A stretch of DNA of 38,554 nucleotides from Hyphomicrobiales bacterium (GCA_021775495.1 JAJFHT010000388.1:1-38554); one strand, 5' to 3'; counted from the first letter of the stretch, positions 8,112 through 17,828 are shown. Translations and numbers: made by a program. The notes: generated by a model not told the origin, from the sequence alone.

Positions 8112-9163
8112 GGTAGCGGCAGTTCACCATTGTCCAACGGAGCGAAATAGGACTCGATCATACCGGGGGTGACCTGTTCAAGTTCTGCCGGGCACCATTG
8201 CGGCGGGCTAGTCCGATCGACGACAGCAGCGCGAATGCCTTCGTAGAAATCATGCCCCTGCAACATTCGATTCACAATTCTGAACTCCATCCGCATACAT
8301 TGGTCCATTGTGAGTCCGGCACCCTCAACCATCTGCCTAAATGCCACATGAACGCTCGTCGGCGACCGTTTTCTTATGGTTTCCAGCATCGCCGCGGCAA
8401 CTGCCTCACCTGTGCGCGCGGCGTTGGTCAGACTGGCAATAATGCTCTTTACATCCTCGCCGGCAAAATGAGTATCAATCGTTTCGAATGTTCGAGCGTC
8501 GATCTCGGTCGCTGGATGTTGCTCGAATTCGGAGAAAACGGTGGTGATATCGCTGCGGCAGACGAGCGCCTCGCATAATTCTTCAAATCTTTCCGACGCG
8601 ACGCCGTGGGTCCCGATACCTGCATGCAATGCGTTGCCCCATCGGATGCGTTCGCCGGTCAGGCCGAGGTATATCCCGTAATGTCCAACGATGCGTGGCA
8701 GGAAATAGCTGCCGCCGACATCGGGGAAAAATCCGATACCAACCTCCGGCATTGCGAACACGGCCTTCTCGCTCATCACACGATGGGAACCATGAACGGA
8801 AATCCCCACGCCGCCGCCCATGACGATCCCGTCGATCAGGGCAATATAGGGTTTGGGATACCGGGCAACTTGGGCATTCATGCGATATTCGTCGAAAAAC
8901 AGGCCGTAGTCTGGAGTGCCCGACTTGCCGGCATGATAGAGACCGATGATATCGCCGCCGGCGCAGAACGCCCGCCCGTCGGCCCGCACGATCACATGAT
9001 GAACTTCCGGGTCATGTTCCCATGCCGTCAGAGCCCGCGACAGCGCCACGATCATCTGGTGCGACAGGGCATTCAGAGCCTTTGCACGCGACAGGGTGAT
9101 GATTCCTGCCAAACCGCGCTTTTCGAATATAATATCGTCGCCGCCGCCAAAATCCGTCTGCAA
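8108..9163 (-). CDS. Enoyl-CoA hydratase family, 3-hydroxyisobutyryl-CoA hydrolase type
   Basis: A 351-residue crotonase-fold protein of the HIBCH branch, which hydrolyses 3-hydroxyisobutyryl-CoA in valine breakdown. Oxyanion-hole segments are GRAFCAGGD (63-71) and GIVMGGGVG (112-120). MPEVGIGFFPDVGG (138-151) holds the Glu and Asp that distinguish hydrolases from plain hydratases, and the long C-terminal part (SPTSVHVAFRQM onward) is that of HIBCH. I prefer the TTG at 9163, which has AAGGA six bases upstream and gives a family-like N terminus (QTDFGGGDD). An ATG at 9208 would add 15 very basic residues with a weak ribosome site. It overlaps the downstream membrane-protein gene. A plain enoyl-CoA hydratase is less likely. 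Confidence 0.85.
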   Translation of the reverse strand: MQTDFGGGDDIIFEKRGLAGIITLSRAKALNALSHQMIVALSRALTAWEHDPEVHHVIVRADGRAFCAGGDIIGLYHAGKSGTPDYGLFFDEYRMNAQVARYPKPYIALIDGIVMGGGVGISVHGSHRVMSEKAVFAMPEVGIGFFPDVGGSYFLPRIVGHYGIYLGLTGERIRWGNALHAGIGTHGVASERFEELCEALVCRSDITTVFSEFEQHPATEIDARTFETIDTHFAGEDVKSIIASLTNAARTGEAVAAAMLETIRKRSPTSVHVAFRQMVEGAGLTMDQCMRMEFRIVNRMLQGHDFYEGIRAAVVDRTSPPQWCPAELEQVTPGMIESYFAPLDNGELPLP

Positions 9164-9241
9164 GCGTTTTCCTTCCCTGCGTGCCCGATTGAGGCTTACG
9201 AATGCCATTGCCCCGCGTCAATGGTTCACACCGACCGGCCT

Positions 9242-9270
9242 TTGTCTCGCTCCCCCGCTGTGTCATGATA
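9242..9270 (+). promoter_or_regulatory. Possible hemB promoter
   Basis: TTGTCT (9242-9247) and ATGATA (9265-9270) are 17 bases apart and end 41 bases before the hemB ATG, in the divergent gap between the hydrolase gene and hemB. Both hexamers are imperfect, so this is only a candidate. Confidence 0.3.
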
Positions 9271-9311
9271 CCCAACACCATTCAGTCCACCGCCATCGGA
9301 GCAACAAGGCG

Positions 9312-10346
9312 ATGAACAAAGTTTTCAAGGTCGCGGAAAACGCACTTTCCAGAAGCGTCGATGACATCACGCAAGGCCGCCGATTGCGGCGCATGCGCAG
9401 GTCGGAATGGTCTCGCAATCTGGTTCAGGAAAACCAACTCAATGCCAAGGACCTGATATGGCCGATATTCATCATTGACGGCCAATCACAGCGTGAAGAA
9501 ATCTCGGCGATGCCTGGTGTCGGCAGGTTTTCCGCCGATCTTGCCGTGCTTGAGGCCAAACGCGCGATGACGCTCGGCATTCCGGCAGTCGCGCTGTTTG
9601 CAAATGTCGACGTTTCATTGCGTGATGCAACCGGATCACAAATTCTCGATCCGGATAATCTGATCAACCGCGCAACCCGGTCAATCAAGGACAATGTGCC
9701 TGATATCGGCGTCATAACAGATGTGGCGCTCGACCCGTTCACGGATCACGGCCATGATGGGATCTTGCGCGAAGGCATTATCGTCAATGACGAGACCGTC
9801 GATGTGATCGCCCGGGCAGCAGAATTGCAGGCACGTGCCGGCGCCGACATCATCGCCCCTTCCGACATGATGGACGGCCGTATCGGCGCCATTCGGGATT
9901 CGCTCGACTCCGGCGGTTTCCAGGATGTGGCGATTATGTCCTACGCGACAAAATTCGCATCGGCGTTTTACGGGCCGTATCGTGAAGCCATCGGAACCGA
10001 CAAAACCTTAAAGGGTGACAAGAAAACCTACTATCTCGATCCGGCCAATACGGACGAAGCTCTGCGTGAAACGGAACAGGACATTGCCGAGGGCGCCGAC
10101 ATGGTCATGGTCAAACCCGGAATGCCCTATCTGGACATTGTTCGTCGTGTAAAAGAGACGTTCCAGATGCCGACATTCGCCTATCAGGTATCCGGTGAGT
10201 ATTCGATGATCGAGGCAGCCGCGGCCAACGGCTGGATCGATGGAGAGCGCGTCATGATGGAAAGCCTTCTGGCCTTCAAACGGGCTGGATGCGACGGCAT
10301 TCTCACATATTTCGCACCGAGAGCCGCCGAACTTCTCAACCGCTGA
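9312..10346 (+). CDS. hemB: Delta-aminolevulinic acid dehydratase (porphobilinogen synthase)
   Basis: HemB condenses two 5-aminolevulinate molecules into porphobilinogen, the second common step of heme, cobalamin and related tetrapyrrole synthesis. Both Schiff-base lysines are present: Lys214 in SYATKFASAFYGPYR and Lys268 in MVMVKPGMPYLDI. The metal site reads DVALDPFTDHGHDG (137-150), with Asp where zinc-type enzymes have Cys, marking the magnesium-dependent, Asp-rich class common in alphaproteobacteria. I chose the ATG at 9312 (MNKVFKVAEN, 344 residues) because the open frame extending upstream would enter the divergent gene and has no family-like sequence. GGAG and AAGG lie just upstream. 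An RDD-family gene follows. Confidence 0.96.
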   Translation: MNKVFKVAENALSRSVDDITQGRRLRRMRRSEWSRNLVQENQLNAKDLIWPIFIIDGQSQREEISAMPGVGRFSADLAVLEAKRAMTLGIPAVALFANVDVSLRDATGSQILDPDNLINRATRSIKDNVPDIGVITDVALDPFTDHGHDGILREGIIVNDETVDVIARAAELQARAGADIIAPSDMMDGRIGAIRDSLDSGGFQDVAIMSYATKFASAFYGPYREAIGTDKTLKGDKKTYYLDPANTDEALRETEQDIAEGADMVMVKPGMPYLDIVRRVKETFQMPTFAYQVSGEYSMIEAAAANGWIDGERVMMESLLAFKRAGCDGILTYFAPRAAELLNR

Positions 10347-10465
10347 AGCCGATATGCCGTCCGGCAGGTGCCCTTGAAAACCACCGCAGACGGCACCACT
10401 TTTATTCCGCAGCGCAGACTTCCCCTGCCCCTGCGCCGCTTGATGTTTGTTGACAAGGAGAAGAC

Positions 10466-10951
10466 ATGGCCGCGCGGACGCTGGATGGCGAAATCCTCCA
10501 CAGCCGTTTTGATGACTGGACGATCTACGAAGGCGTTCGTACCCGACGGGTGCTGGCGTTTCTGATCGACTACAGCATCGTTGTGTTGCTCATGATCCCC
10601 GTTGCCATTGTGATCGCTCTGGTCGGCGTCGCCACTTTGGGATTGGGATGGCTTTTATACGGTATCATGTTCCCTGCAGTTGCACTTGGTTATGTGTGGT
10701 CGACGCTCGGCGGCCCAAATCAGGCGACCGTCGGCATGCAAGTGTGCGGCATTCAGTTGGAACGGCTTGACGGGAAACCCCTCGACGGGCTTCTTGCAGT
10801 CGTTCACACGGTGCTGTTTTGGGCCGGCAACGCGATTTTGACCCCGCTTGTGCTGCTCGCCAGTCTGGTTCTCGACAGAAAGAGAACCGTCCACGACCTG
10901 TTGTTGGGAACGGTGGTGACCAGGGTCCCTGCCCAGGGTATGGACCGGTAA
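10466..10951 (+). CDS. RDD family membrane protein
   Basis: A 161-residue inner-membrane protein of the RDD family, named for conserved Arg and Asp residues. The signature is visible as RRVLAFLIDYSIVV, with Arg28 and Asp35 in the first helix. Two more hydrophobic stretches follow (about 53-80 and 112-136), and the C terminus carries the typical DRKRTVHDLLLGTVV. GGAG lies about ten bases before the ATG. The gene follows hemB after 119 bases; hemB-RDD-arginyltransferase order is usual in rhizobia, but here a permease gene comes between. Some RDD proteins elsewhere act in ion exchange; the role here is unknown. Confidence 0.88.
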   Translation: MAARTLDGEILHSRFDDWTIYEGVRTRRVLAFLIDYSIVVLLMIPVAIVIALVGVATLGLGWLLYGIMFPAVALGYVWSTLGGPNQATVGMQVCGIQLERLDGKPLDGLLAVVHTVLFWAGNAILTPLVLLASLVLDRKRTVHDLLLGTVVTRVPAQGMDR

Positions 10952-11079
10952 GACGCTACGGTTCGGGCGGGAATAATATTCCGCACCGCCAGAGAATTCG
11001 ACAATCAAAACCTTCGCATTATGCCTCAGTCGGCTTATCCTGCCGTTCCTGATATCGCGCCTACGCGCTGAGAGGGATC

Positions 11080-12915
11080 ATGGCCGAGTTTCACCTCTGG
11101 GCGACCTATCTGATAATCGGATTGTCGATTATCGCTTATGTCAGCGAACGCTGGTCACTCGAAACTGTTGCACTGGCCAGCCTTTCGGCATTTCTGGCAT
11201 TGTTTGCGATGTTCCCGTTTTCCGGATCGAACGGTTCCGCCGTGACAGTGGAAGACCTGCTTCAGGGTTTCGCCAATCCTGCGCTTGCAACCGTTCTGGC
11301 GTTGTTGATTGTTGGCCAGGGCCTCTTCGCGACGGACGCACTGGACCATCCCGCGCGGGTGATCGGACGGCTTGGCGGCCTTTCCTCGAGACGGACAATT
11401 GCGATCACCCTGATTGCGGCGGCATTGCTGAGTGCGGTCTTGAACAACACTCCGGTCGTTGTGATATTCATTCCGGTACTTACAGTCCTCGCTGCGCAAC
11501 GAAATTTTCCGGTCACAAAAGCGCTGCTGCCGCTGTCGTACCTGTCGATCCTGGGCGGAATGACCACACTTATCGGCTCGTCGACAAACCTGCTGGTTGC
11601 CGGTGTCGCCGCTGAATCGGGGCTGCTTATCGGATTTTTCGACATCACCGTTCCGGGCCTGATCCTGGCCGCGGTCGGATCAGTCTATGTGTTGTTCGTC
11701 ATGCCGGCGCTTTTCAGAGACAGGCGCCCGGCGACGGACCCGGCCGAGCGGCGGGACGGATCGCAATATATTGGCGATATCGAGATCACCGCCGGTCACC
11801 CGTTTGAGGGTCTGGAATCACGCGCAGGTCTTTTCCTCGGTCTGGAAGATTTGATGCCGCGGCTTGTACAACGCCGCGGCCTCGTTTTTCGCCCGCCGTT
11901 TGAGGATGTCATACTGTCGGAGGGAGATGTACTTGTCGTGACCGCAACGCGGCGATCCTTCATGCGTGCACTGGCACGCGGTTCCGCAAATCTCGCACCG
12001 ATGGACGACGAGAACGAAAACGCCAATGTGGATGTGGACATCCAGCCCGCACCGGGTCCGGACTATCAGGTTGCCGAGGCCGTCATAGCACCTGCATCGC
12101 GGCACGCCGGCCGAACAATCCGCAATGCCGGCATCGAAACGCAGAACGGGGTTCACGTCATCGGCGTGCGACGCAAGAACCGGATGGGCCGACTTGCAAT
12201 GCTTGATGTGCGGCTGGAACCAGGCGACACAATTCTCGTCGGCGGAACCGAACAGGCATTGCAAAATTTGCGGCAAAGTCACGATCTTTTGCTGCTGGAA
12301 TGGTCAGCCGAGCCGGTGCCGCAAACAGGCAAGGCATGGATCGCCTTCCTGATTTTTGCGGGCATCGTGACGACCGCCGCCACCGGCCTGATCCCGATCG
12401 CTGCCGCGTCAATCGTCGGGGCATTCGGCATGGTCGCGGCGGGTTGCCTGACCCTGCCGCAGGCGGCCCGGGCCTTCGATCGGCAAGTTTTCATACTTGT
12501 CGGCGCTTCAATCGCGGCAGCAGTCGCACTTGAGCGGACCGGAGGCGCCGAACTGATTGCCGACACCGCGGTTTCCGCGATGGACGGTCAGAGTTCCGCG
12601 GTCATGCTGTCCGGTCTGTTTGCCGTGATCGCCATCATGACAAACCTGATTTCCAACAATGCCACCGCCGTCCTGTTCACACCGATTGCAATCGGAATTG
12701 CCGATGCGACCGGTGTTTCCCGGGAAGCATTCGTGGCGGTCGTGATATTCGCCGCCAACGCGTCGTTTGCAACACCTGTCGGATATCAGACCAATTTGCT
12801 GGTCATGGGGCCTGGCCGCTACACCTTTGCCGACTTCGTGAAAGCCGGCCTGCCGTTGGTGATCATAATGTGGTTGACCTTTACGATCATGGCCCCATGG
12901 TATTATGGCTTGTAG
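11080..12915 (+). CDS. SLC13-family permease with two RCK_C domains
   Basis: This 611-residue transporter has two membrane halves flanking a cytoplasmic middle. Each half carries a hairpin motif of the SLC13/divalent-anion symporter fold: NNTP (122-125) with SSTN (167-170), and SNNAT (525-529) with GYQTN near 570. The middle holds two RCK_C (TrkA_C) domains, about 228-300 and 320-405, each ending in a pattern like ILSEGDVLVVTATRR or LEPGDTILVGG. Such proteins move anions such as sulfate, dicarboxylates or other small acids with sodium or protons; the substrate cannot be read from sequence. AGAGGGA precedes the ATG. bpt starts 18 bases later, so the two may be cotranscribed. Confidence 0.88.
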   Translation: MAEFHLWATYLIIGLSIIAYVSERWSLETVALASLSAFLALFAMFPFSGSNGSAVTVEDLLQGFANPALATVLALLIVGQGLFATDALDHPARVIGRLGGLSSRRTIAITLIAAALLSAVLNNTPVVVIFIPVLTVLAAQRNFPVTKALLPLSYLSILGGMTTLIGSSTNLLVAGVAAESGLLIGFFDITVPGLILAAVGSVYVLFVMPALFRDRRPATDPAERRDGSQYIGDIEITAGHPFEGLESRAGLFLGLEDLMPRLVQRRGLVFRPPFEDVILSEGDVLVVTATRRSFMRALARGSANLAPMDDENENANVDVDIQPAPGPDYQVAEAVIAPASRHAGRTIRNAGIETQNGVHVIGVRRKNRMGRLAMLDVRLEPGDTILVGGTEQALQNLRQSHDLLLLEWSAEPVPQTGKAWIAFLIFAGIVTTAATGLIPIAAASIVGAFGMVAAGCLTLPQAARAFDRQVFILVGASIAAAVALERTGGAELIADTAVSAMDGQSSAVMLSGLFAVIAIMTNLISNNATAVLFTPIAIGIADATGVSREAFVAVVIFAANASFATPVGYQTNLLVMGPGRYTFADFVKAGLPLVIIMWLTFTIMAPWYYGL

Positions 12916-12933
12916 GATCAAGCCGGACAGGAC

Positions 12934-13680
12934 ATGACACAACACCAATCTCAATCTCCGCAGTTCTTTCTGACAGCGCCCTCGCCCTGTCCGTATCTTG
13001 AGGGAAAGTTCGAGCGCAAGGTGTTCACCCACCTGGTCGGGGACAAGGCTCCGGAAATGAATGATCTGCTGACTCAGGGCGGATTTCGCCGGTCGCAGAA
13101 CATTGCCTACCGACCAGCCTGCGAGAATTGCCGCGCCTGTGTGTCGGTGCGTATTCTTGCCGAGGAGTTTCGCCCCACCCGCAATATGAAACGCGTGATG
13201 CAGCGGAATGACGACCTTATCGGTTTCGAACATCCAGCCGAACCGAGCACCGAGCAGTATTCGCTTTTTCGAAAATATCTTGATTCCCGGCATCGCAAGG
13301 GTGGTATGTCGGACATGACCGTCCTCGACTACGCGATGATGGTTGAGGACAGCCACGTCAATACCAACGTCGTTGAGTACAGGCGACGGGGACCGGACAG
13401 TTTCATGTCCGGTCAGGGAACCGGCGATCTTCTGGCGGTCGCACTAACCGACAGGATGAGTGACGGACTGTCGATGGTCTATTCGTTCTTCGATACCGAA
13501 GCTGCCGACCGATCACTTGGAACTTATATGATCGTCGACCACATCGCGCGGGCGCGGGCAGCCGGACTTCCGCATGTCTATTTGGGGTATTGGGTCCAGG
13601 GATCTCAAAAAATGGAATATAAAATTCGTTTCAAACCACAGGAACATCTCGGTCCCAAGGGCTGGCAACGTCCTGAATAA
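12934..13680 (+). CDS. bpt: Aspartate/glutamate leucyltransferase (N-end rule transferase)
   Basis: Bpt attaches leucine from Leu-tRNA to proteins beginning with Asp or Glu, marking them for ClpS/ClpAP degradation; older annotations call it arginyltransferase (ate). The family's conserved cysteines are seen as CPYL (Cys19) and CENCRAC (Cys63, 66, 69). The GNAT-like C-terminal part contains [21 protein letters not shown] and [13 protein letters not shown], split here into two overlapping halves of one region. The 248-residue length is normal. It lies 18 bases after the SLC13-type permease and before an EamA exporter. Specificity (Leu rather than Arg) is inferred from the bacterial branch, not visible residue by residue. 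Confidence 0.93.
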   Translation: MTQHQSQSPQFFLTAPSPCPYLEGKFERKVFTHLVGDKAPEMNDLLTQGGFRRSQNIAYRPACENCRACVSVRILAEEFRPTRNMKRVMQRNDDLIGFEHPAEPSTEQYSLFRKYLDSRHRKGGMSDMTVLDYAMMVEDSHVNTNVVEYRRRGPDSFMSGQGTGDLLAVALTDRMSDGLSMVYSFFDTEAADRSLGTYMIVDHIARARAAGLPHVYLGYWVQGSQKMEYKIRFKPQEHLGPKGWQRPE

Positions 13681-13752
13681 CTCGAAATTTCGTCAATTCG
13701 AGCCATCCCCGGCTCGTCACCGGCAGAATTGCGCGCCGAAGAAAGAACTGAA

Positions 13753-14649
13753 TTGCCCTCACAATCGACCCTACACACAAAAGGACTTGGAATTGCCGCT
13801 CTCGGTGGCCTGGTTCTGACAATCGACATCCCGTTGATCCGTCTGGCAGATGGCACGATCTGGTCAATTTTGCTGCTGCGCAGCGGTACGACCTTTGCCG
13901 CTGCACTTGTGATATGGGGTTTTCTTGGTCTGTCGGGCCGGCGTCTCCTGCCGATGCTTCCCGGCCGCATGGGGATCCTTGTTGCAATTTCCTATGGGCT
14001 GTCCGGTATCGCGTTCATGGGAGCGGTGTTTGCGACGACCACGGCAAATCTGGTCTTCATTCTGGCGTTCAATCCGATGTTCGCGGCGTTGCTGTCCTGG
14101 CTGTTTTTGAAGGAACGCCCAAAGACCGTGACGATCCTTGCGATGGTCCTGATGGTCATCGGCGTTCTCATAATCGTCGGTGACGGCCTGCGCAGCGGGC
14201 AATTGATCGGAGACGTGCTGGCGCTGCTGTCAGCCTTACTGATCGCAGTGGCGATCACGTTGTCACGGGTTTCGGGCGAAGACATGGGATTTGCCGCAAT
14301 CATCTCGAACATCCTGCCGTTTTTCCTGGCCGTGCCGATGGTATGGATCAACGGTTTTGCCGTCGCTGAACCCGGCTGGATTCTCGCCAATGGCATTCTG
14401 ATCTATCCGTTGGCGTTCTTTTGCCTGGCGCTTGCACCCAGATTCATCTCAGGAGCGGAAGTTGCCATGTTCTATCTGCTGGAGACCGTGCTGACCCCGA
14501 TTTGGATCTGGATGATATTTACGGAAGTTCCGACACGGCAAAGCCTGATCGGCGGGGCGCTGCTCATCTGCACATTGATTGCACATTCACTATGGCAGCT
14601 ATCCTCCGGTGCGCGAGAGCGGTACAGAACAAGGCATCACACTGTATAA
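13753..14649 (+). CDS. EamA/DMT-family exporter
   Basis: A 298-residue protein with ten predicted membrane helices in two EamA repeats, about residues 10-140 and 150-285. The first repeat ends ALLSWLFLKERPK, the classic DMT end-of-repeat motif, and the second has VAMFYLLETVLTPIWIWM followed by FTEVPT. Such proteins export metabolites, often amino acids or cofactors; the cargo is unknown. The start is uncertain because no ATG is available: the TTG at 13753 follows AAGAAAG, whereas a TTG at 13729 has no ribosome site. The gene is convergent with the RND pump, with 23 bases between stop codons. A weak hairpin (CTCGAA/TTCGAG, 13681-13702) lies just before it. Confidence 0.86.
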   Translation: MPSQSTLHTKGLGIAALGGLVLTIDIPLIRLADGTIWSILLLRSGTTFAAALVIWGFLGLSGRRLLPMLPGRMGILVAISYGLSGIAFMGAVFATTTANLVFILAFNPMFAALLSWLFLKERPKTVTILAMVLMVIGVLIIVGDGLRSGQLIGDVLALLSALLIAVAITLSRVSGEDMGFAAIISNILPFFLAVPMVWINGFAVAEPGWILANGILIYPLAFFCLALAPRFISGAEVAMFYLLETVLTPIWIWMIFTEVPTRQSLIGGALLICTLIAHSLWQLSSGARERYRTRHHTV

Positions 14650-14672
14650 GATTTCCTTACAAGCCGATGTCG

Positions 14673-17600
14673 TTATTCGGCAGCGACCGGAAGATCGGCG
14701 TCGGCGCGCTTGAAATCATCAGACGACAATTCCCGTATGTTCGCCCTTTGGGCTTCCAGTTCCGGGTCATCCTGCTCGTTAGGATTGAGCAACCAGGCGA
14801 AGAACTGTTTGGTGCGTATGCCTCCATCATCCATCAACGTGTAGAACGAAGGAACAAAAACCAGCGACAGAACTGTCGATACCAGCAGGCCGCCAATCAC
14901 CCCGATGGCCATCGGCGCCCGGAATTCGCCTCCGTCACCAAAAGCCAGGGCAGCCGGCAACATGCCGGCCGACATTGCGATTGTCGTCATGATGATCGGT
15001 CTTGAACGTTTGCGTCCCGCATCAAGAATGGCCTCGGCGCGGGTCGATCCTTGATTCACTCTTTCGACAGCGAAATCGACAAGCATGATGGCGTTTTTGG
15101 TGACGATACCCATCAGCATGAGGATGCCAATCACCACCGGCATGGAAACAGCGCTGTTTGTGATCCAAAGCGCCAGCACCACCCCGCCGATGGAAAGCGG
15201 CAAGGACATCAGGATGGTGAATGTGTGGAAAACGCTGCCGAAAAGCAGAATGAGCACCACCATAACCAGCATAAGTCCGGTTATCATTGCATCTCTGAAC
15301 CCGGCGAAGACATCGCCCATGATCTCGGCATCGCCAGTCTCCTGGATGCGCAGGTCTCCCGGCAGATTCTGCACAACCGGCAGGTTTTTCACGACCTCAA
15401 GCCCCTCGCCGATTTCCGCGCCGGCGACCATGTCGGCACCGATGACAACACGGCGCTGACGGTTAAAGCGCTGGATCGAGGAAGGCCCCTGGCCAAAAGT
15501 GATCTTGGCGACAGACGACAGCGGCACCGCGACCCCCTGCGGGGTTGGAACAGGCAAGGCGCCGATTATGAAAAGATCTTCACGCGCCGATTCACGCAGT
15601 TGAACCCGGATCGGTATCTGGCGATCTCCAACTGTATATTTGGCAAGATTGGCCTCGATGTCGCCAATGGTTGCAATACGCAGCGTCTCCGACAATGCAG
15701 CCGTGGAGAGACCAAGCTCGGCCAGCCGATCCATGCGTGGCTCACCGATGATCTCCGGCCGGTCTAGTGCGGCATTCGACGTGATGGCCCGGTAAAGACC
15801 GGTGTCGGCCATGGCGCTCTGTATCCGCCGGGCTTCCTGGTCCAATACGTTACCGTCGGACCCCATGACACCGATCTCCAGCGACCTCTGGCCGCGATCA
15901 TTGACAAAATAAGCGCGAATATCGGGGACCGTATCCAGCTTTTCCAGCAACTGGGTTTCGATTACGTGTTGGGGTGTCTCACGCTCGGACTTGTGAACCA
16001 GATCGGCGACAATCGTTGCCCGGCGCAGTTCACGGGTGCCCAGCGGGCTCGAGCCGCCGATAACATAGATGTTCTCAACACCGGGAACTTCCCGCATCAA
16101 CGTGCTGGCATGGTCGGTGACCTGACGGGTTTCCTCAAGTTTCGTGCCCGGCGGAAGTTCAACCGAATATACGATCCGGCTTGCATCCTGCCGCGGAATG
16201 AACCCCGATGGCAAAAACTGAACGGCATAAAGCGAGTAGGCGAACAGGCCGATTCCGGCAAACAGAGTGATCCATCGGAACCGCAGCGTCACACGTAGAA
16301 AACCCGTATAGGCGCGCATGAAAATTCCGTCATGCGGTTCTTCATGCCCACCGCTTCGCATCAGATATGCCGCCATCATCGGCGTGATCAGACGCGCCAC
16401 AAGCAATGAGAAGAACACCGCCACCGCAACGGTCATCCCGAACTGTTTAAAATACTGACCAGCAATTCCACTCATGAAACTGACCGGTGTGAATACGGCA
16501 ATGATGGTTATGGAGATCGCGATAACCGCCAGTCCGATCTCGTCGGCCGCTTCGAGCGAGGCCCGATACGGCGTCTTGCCCATCTTGATGTGCCGGGCAA
16601 TGTTTTCGATCTCCTCAATCGCATCATCAACAAGAATGCCGGTAACCAAGGTTACGCCGAGAAGGCTGACCAGGTTCAGTGAGAAACCAAGCAGGTCCAG
16701 AACCCAGAATGTCGGAATGATGGAAAGCGGAAGTGCGACCGCCGAAATGAGGGTCGCGCGCATATCACGCAAGAACAGAAAGACCACGATTATCGCCAGT
16801 ACTGCACCCTCGACCAGAGTGCTCATCGCGGAATCATAGTTGCCTTTTGTGTAGGTGACAGAGTCATCGACCTTGTTGATGGAGACATCCGGAAATCCCG
16901 CACCGAGTTCCTTCACAACATCGGAGACGCGCTGATTGACCTCCACATCGCTTTCGCCCTTGCCGCGGAAGACCGCAAAAGACACGACGGTCTGATTATT
17001 GAGCCGGGCAAATGATCTTGGTTCTTCCCAGGCATCGGTCACCGTTGCGATATCGGCAAGCGTGACCGTGCGTCCGCTACCAAGCGGAATTTCGAGCGCC
17101 CGTAGATCGGCGACTGATCTGGCTCCTCCGAGGGTGCGGATCGCCTGCTCCCGGGAGCCAATATCGCTTCGCCCGCCGGTCAGATCGACATTCGCCGCCT
17201 TCAGCGCCCGGTTCACATCGCCCGCCGTTACTGAAAGCGCATTCAATCGCTCCGGATCGAGTTCAACTTTTATCTCCCGCGTCACCCCGCCATAACGGTC
17301 GACCTGAGCGACACCCCTGAGGCCCTGAACCTTGCGTATGACCGTATCGTCCACGAACCATGACAGCTCCTCGATCGTCATGCCGGGCGACGTCACCGCA
17401 TAGGTCAGGATGGCCGCTCCTTCGACATCGATCCGGTTGACGATCGGCTCGTTGGCCGACGCCGGCAGGTCGCCGACGATGCGCTCTATGGCGTCTTTCA
17501 CATCGGTGACGGCTGTCTGGGTATTCACTTCAAGACGGAATTCAATAATGGTCGTGGAGGTGCCTTCGGTGATTGTCGAGATCACTTTCTTGGCGCCAGA

Positions 17601-17828
17601 AATGCTTGAGACCGCATCTTCCACCCGTTTGGTGATCTGGGTTTCAAGTTCACTTGGCGCAACGCCCGGATCGGTAACGATGACCGATACGATCGGAATA
17701 TCGATGTTGGGAAATTTCGTTATCGCAAGCTGCGAGAAGCTCATCGCGCCGAGGACCATCAACACGAAGAACAGCAGAACCGGAGGTATCGGGTTGCGGA
17801 TCGACCATGCGGAGATATTCCAGTTCAT
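14673..17828 (-). CDS. RND efflux pump, AcrB/HAE1-type inner-membrane component
   Basis: A complete 1051-residue RND permease, which would export hydrophobic compounds from periplasm or membrane by proton antiport. It has the duplicated RND layout: one helix, a large periplasmic loop (about 35-335), six helices, a second loop and a final helix bundle. Proton-relay residues are intact: Asp401-Asp402 in GILVDDAIEEIENIARH, and a lysine in GIVTKNAIMLVDFA in the second half. It ends in an acidic cytoplasmic tail. The ATG overlaps the end of the membrane-fusion gene by four bases, so the pair is coupled. There is no outer-membrane channel gene nearby, so a TolC-type partner must come from elsewhere. 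Substrates are unknown. Confidence 0.95.
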   Translation of the reverse strand: MNWNISAWSIRNPIPPVLLFFVLMVLGAMSFSQLAITKFPNIDIPIVSVIVTDPGVAPSELETQITKRVEDAVSSISGAKKVISTITEGTSTTIIEFRLEVNTQTAVTDVKDAIERIVGDLPASANEPIVNRIDVEGAAILTYAVTSPGMTIEELSWFVDDTVIRKVQGLRGVAQVDRYGGVTREIKVELDPERLNALSVTAGDVNRALKAANVDLTGGRSDIGSREQAIRTLGGARSVADLRALEIPLGSGRTVTLADIATVTDAWEEPRSFARLNNQTVVSFAVFRGKGESDVEVNQRVSDVVKELGAGFPDVSINKVDDSVTYTKGNYDSAMSTLVEGAVLAIIVVFLFLRDMRATLISAVALPLSIIPTFWVLDLLGFSLNLVSLLGVTLVTGILVDDAIEEIENIARHIKMGKTPYRASLEAADEIGLAVIAISITIIAVFTPVSFMSGIAGQYFKQFGMTVAVAVFFSLLVARLITPMMAAYLMRSGGHEEPHDGIFMRAYTGFLRVTLRFRWITLFAGIGLFAYSLYAVQFLPSGFIPRQDASRIVYSVELPPGTKLEETRQVTDHASTLMREVPGVENIYVIGGSSPLGTRELRRATIVADLVHKSERETPQHVIETQLLEKLDTVPDIRAYFVNDRGQRSLEIGVMGSDGNVLDQEARRIQSAMADTGLYRAITSNAALDRPEIIGEPRMDRLAELGLSTAALSETLRIATIGDIEANLAKYTVGDRQIPIRVQLRESAREDLFIIGALPVPTPQGVAVPLSSVAKITFGQGPSSIQRFNRQRRVVIGADMVAGAEIGEGLEVVKNLPVVQNLPGDLRIQETGDAEIMGDVFAGFRDAMITGLMLVMVVLILLFGSVFHTFTILMSLPLSIGGVVLALWITNSAVSMPVVIGILMLMGIVTKNAIMLVDFAVERVNQGSTRAEAILDAGRKRSRPIIMTTIAMSAGMLPAALAFGDGGEFRAPMAIGVIGGLLVSTVLSLVFVPSFYTLMDDGGIRTKQFFAWLLNPNEQDDPELEAQRANIRELSSDDFKRADADLPVAAE

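Noticed and set aside
12508..13356. Minus-strand open frame of 282 codons across the permease end and bpt
   Set aside because: It is antisense to two well-conserved genes, has Cys/His/Arg-rich composition typical of a complementary-frame reading, and no ribosome site or family resemblance.
15051..15767. Plus-strand His/Asp/Asn-rich frame of 238 codons inside the RND pump gene
   Set aside because: The polar, His-rich content is the complementary reading of hydrophobic helices in the pump, not a real metal-binding protein.
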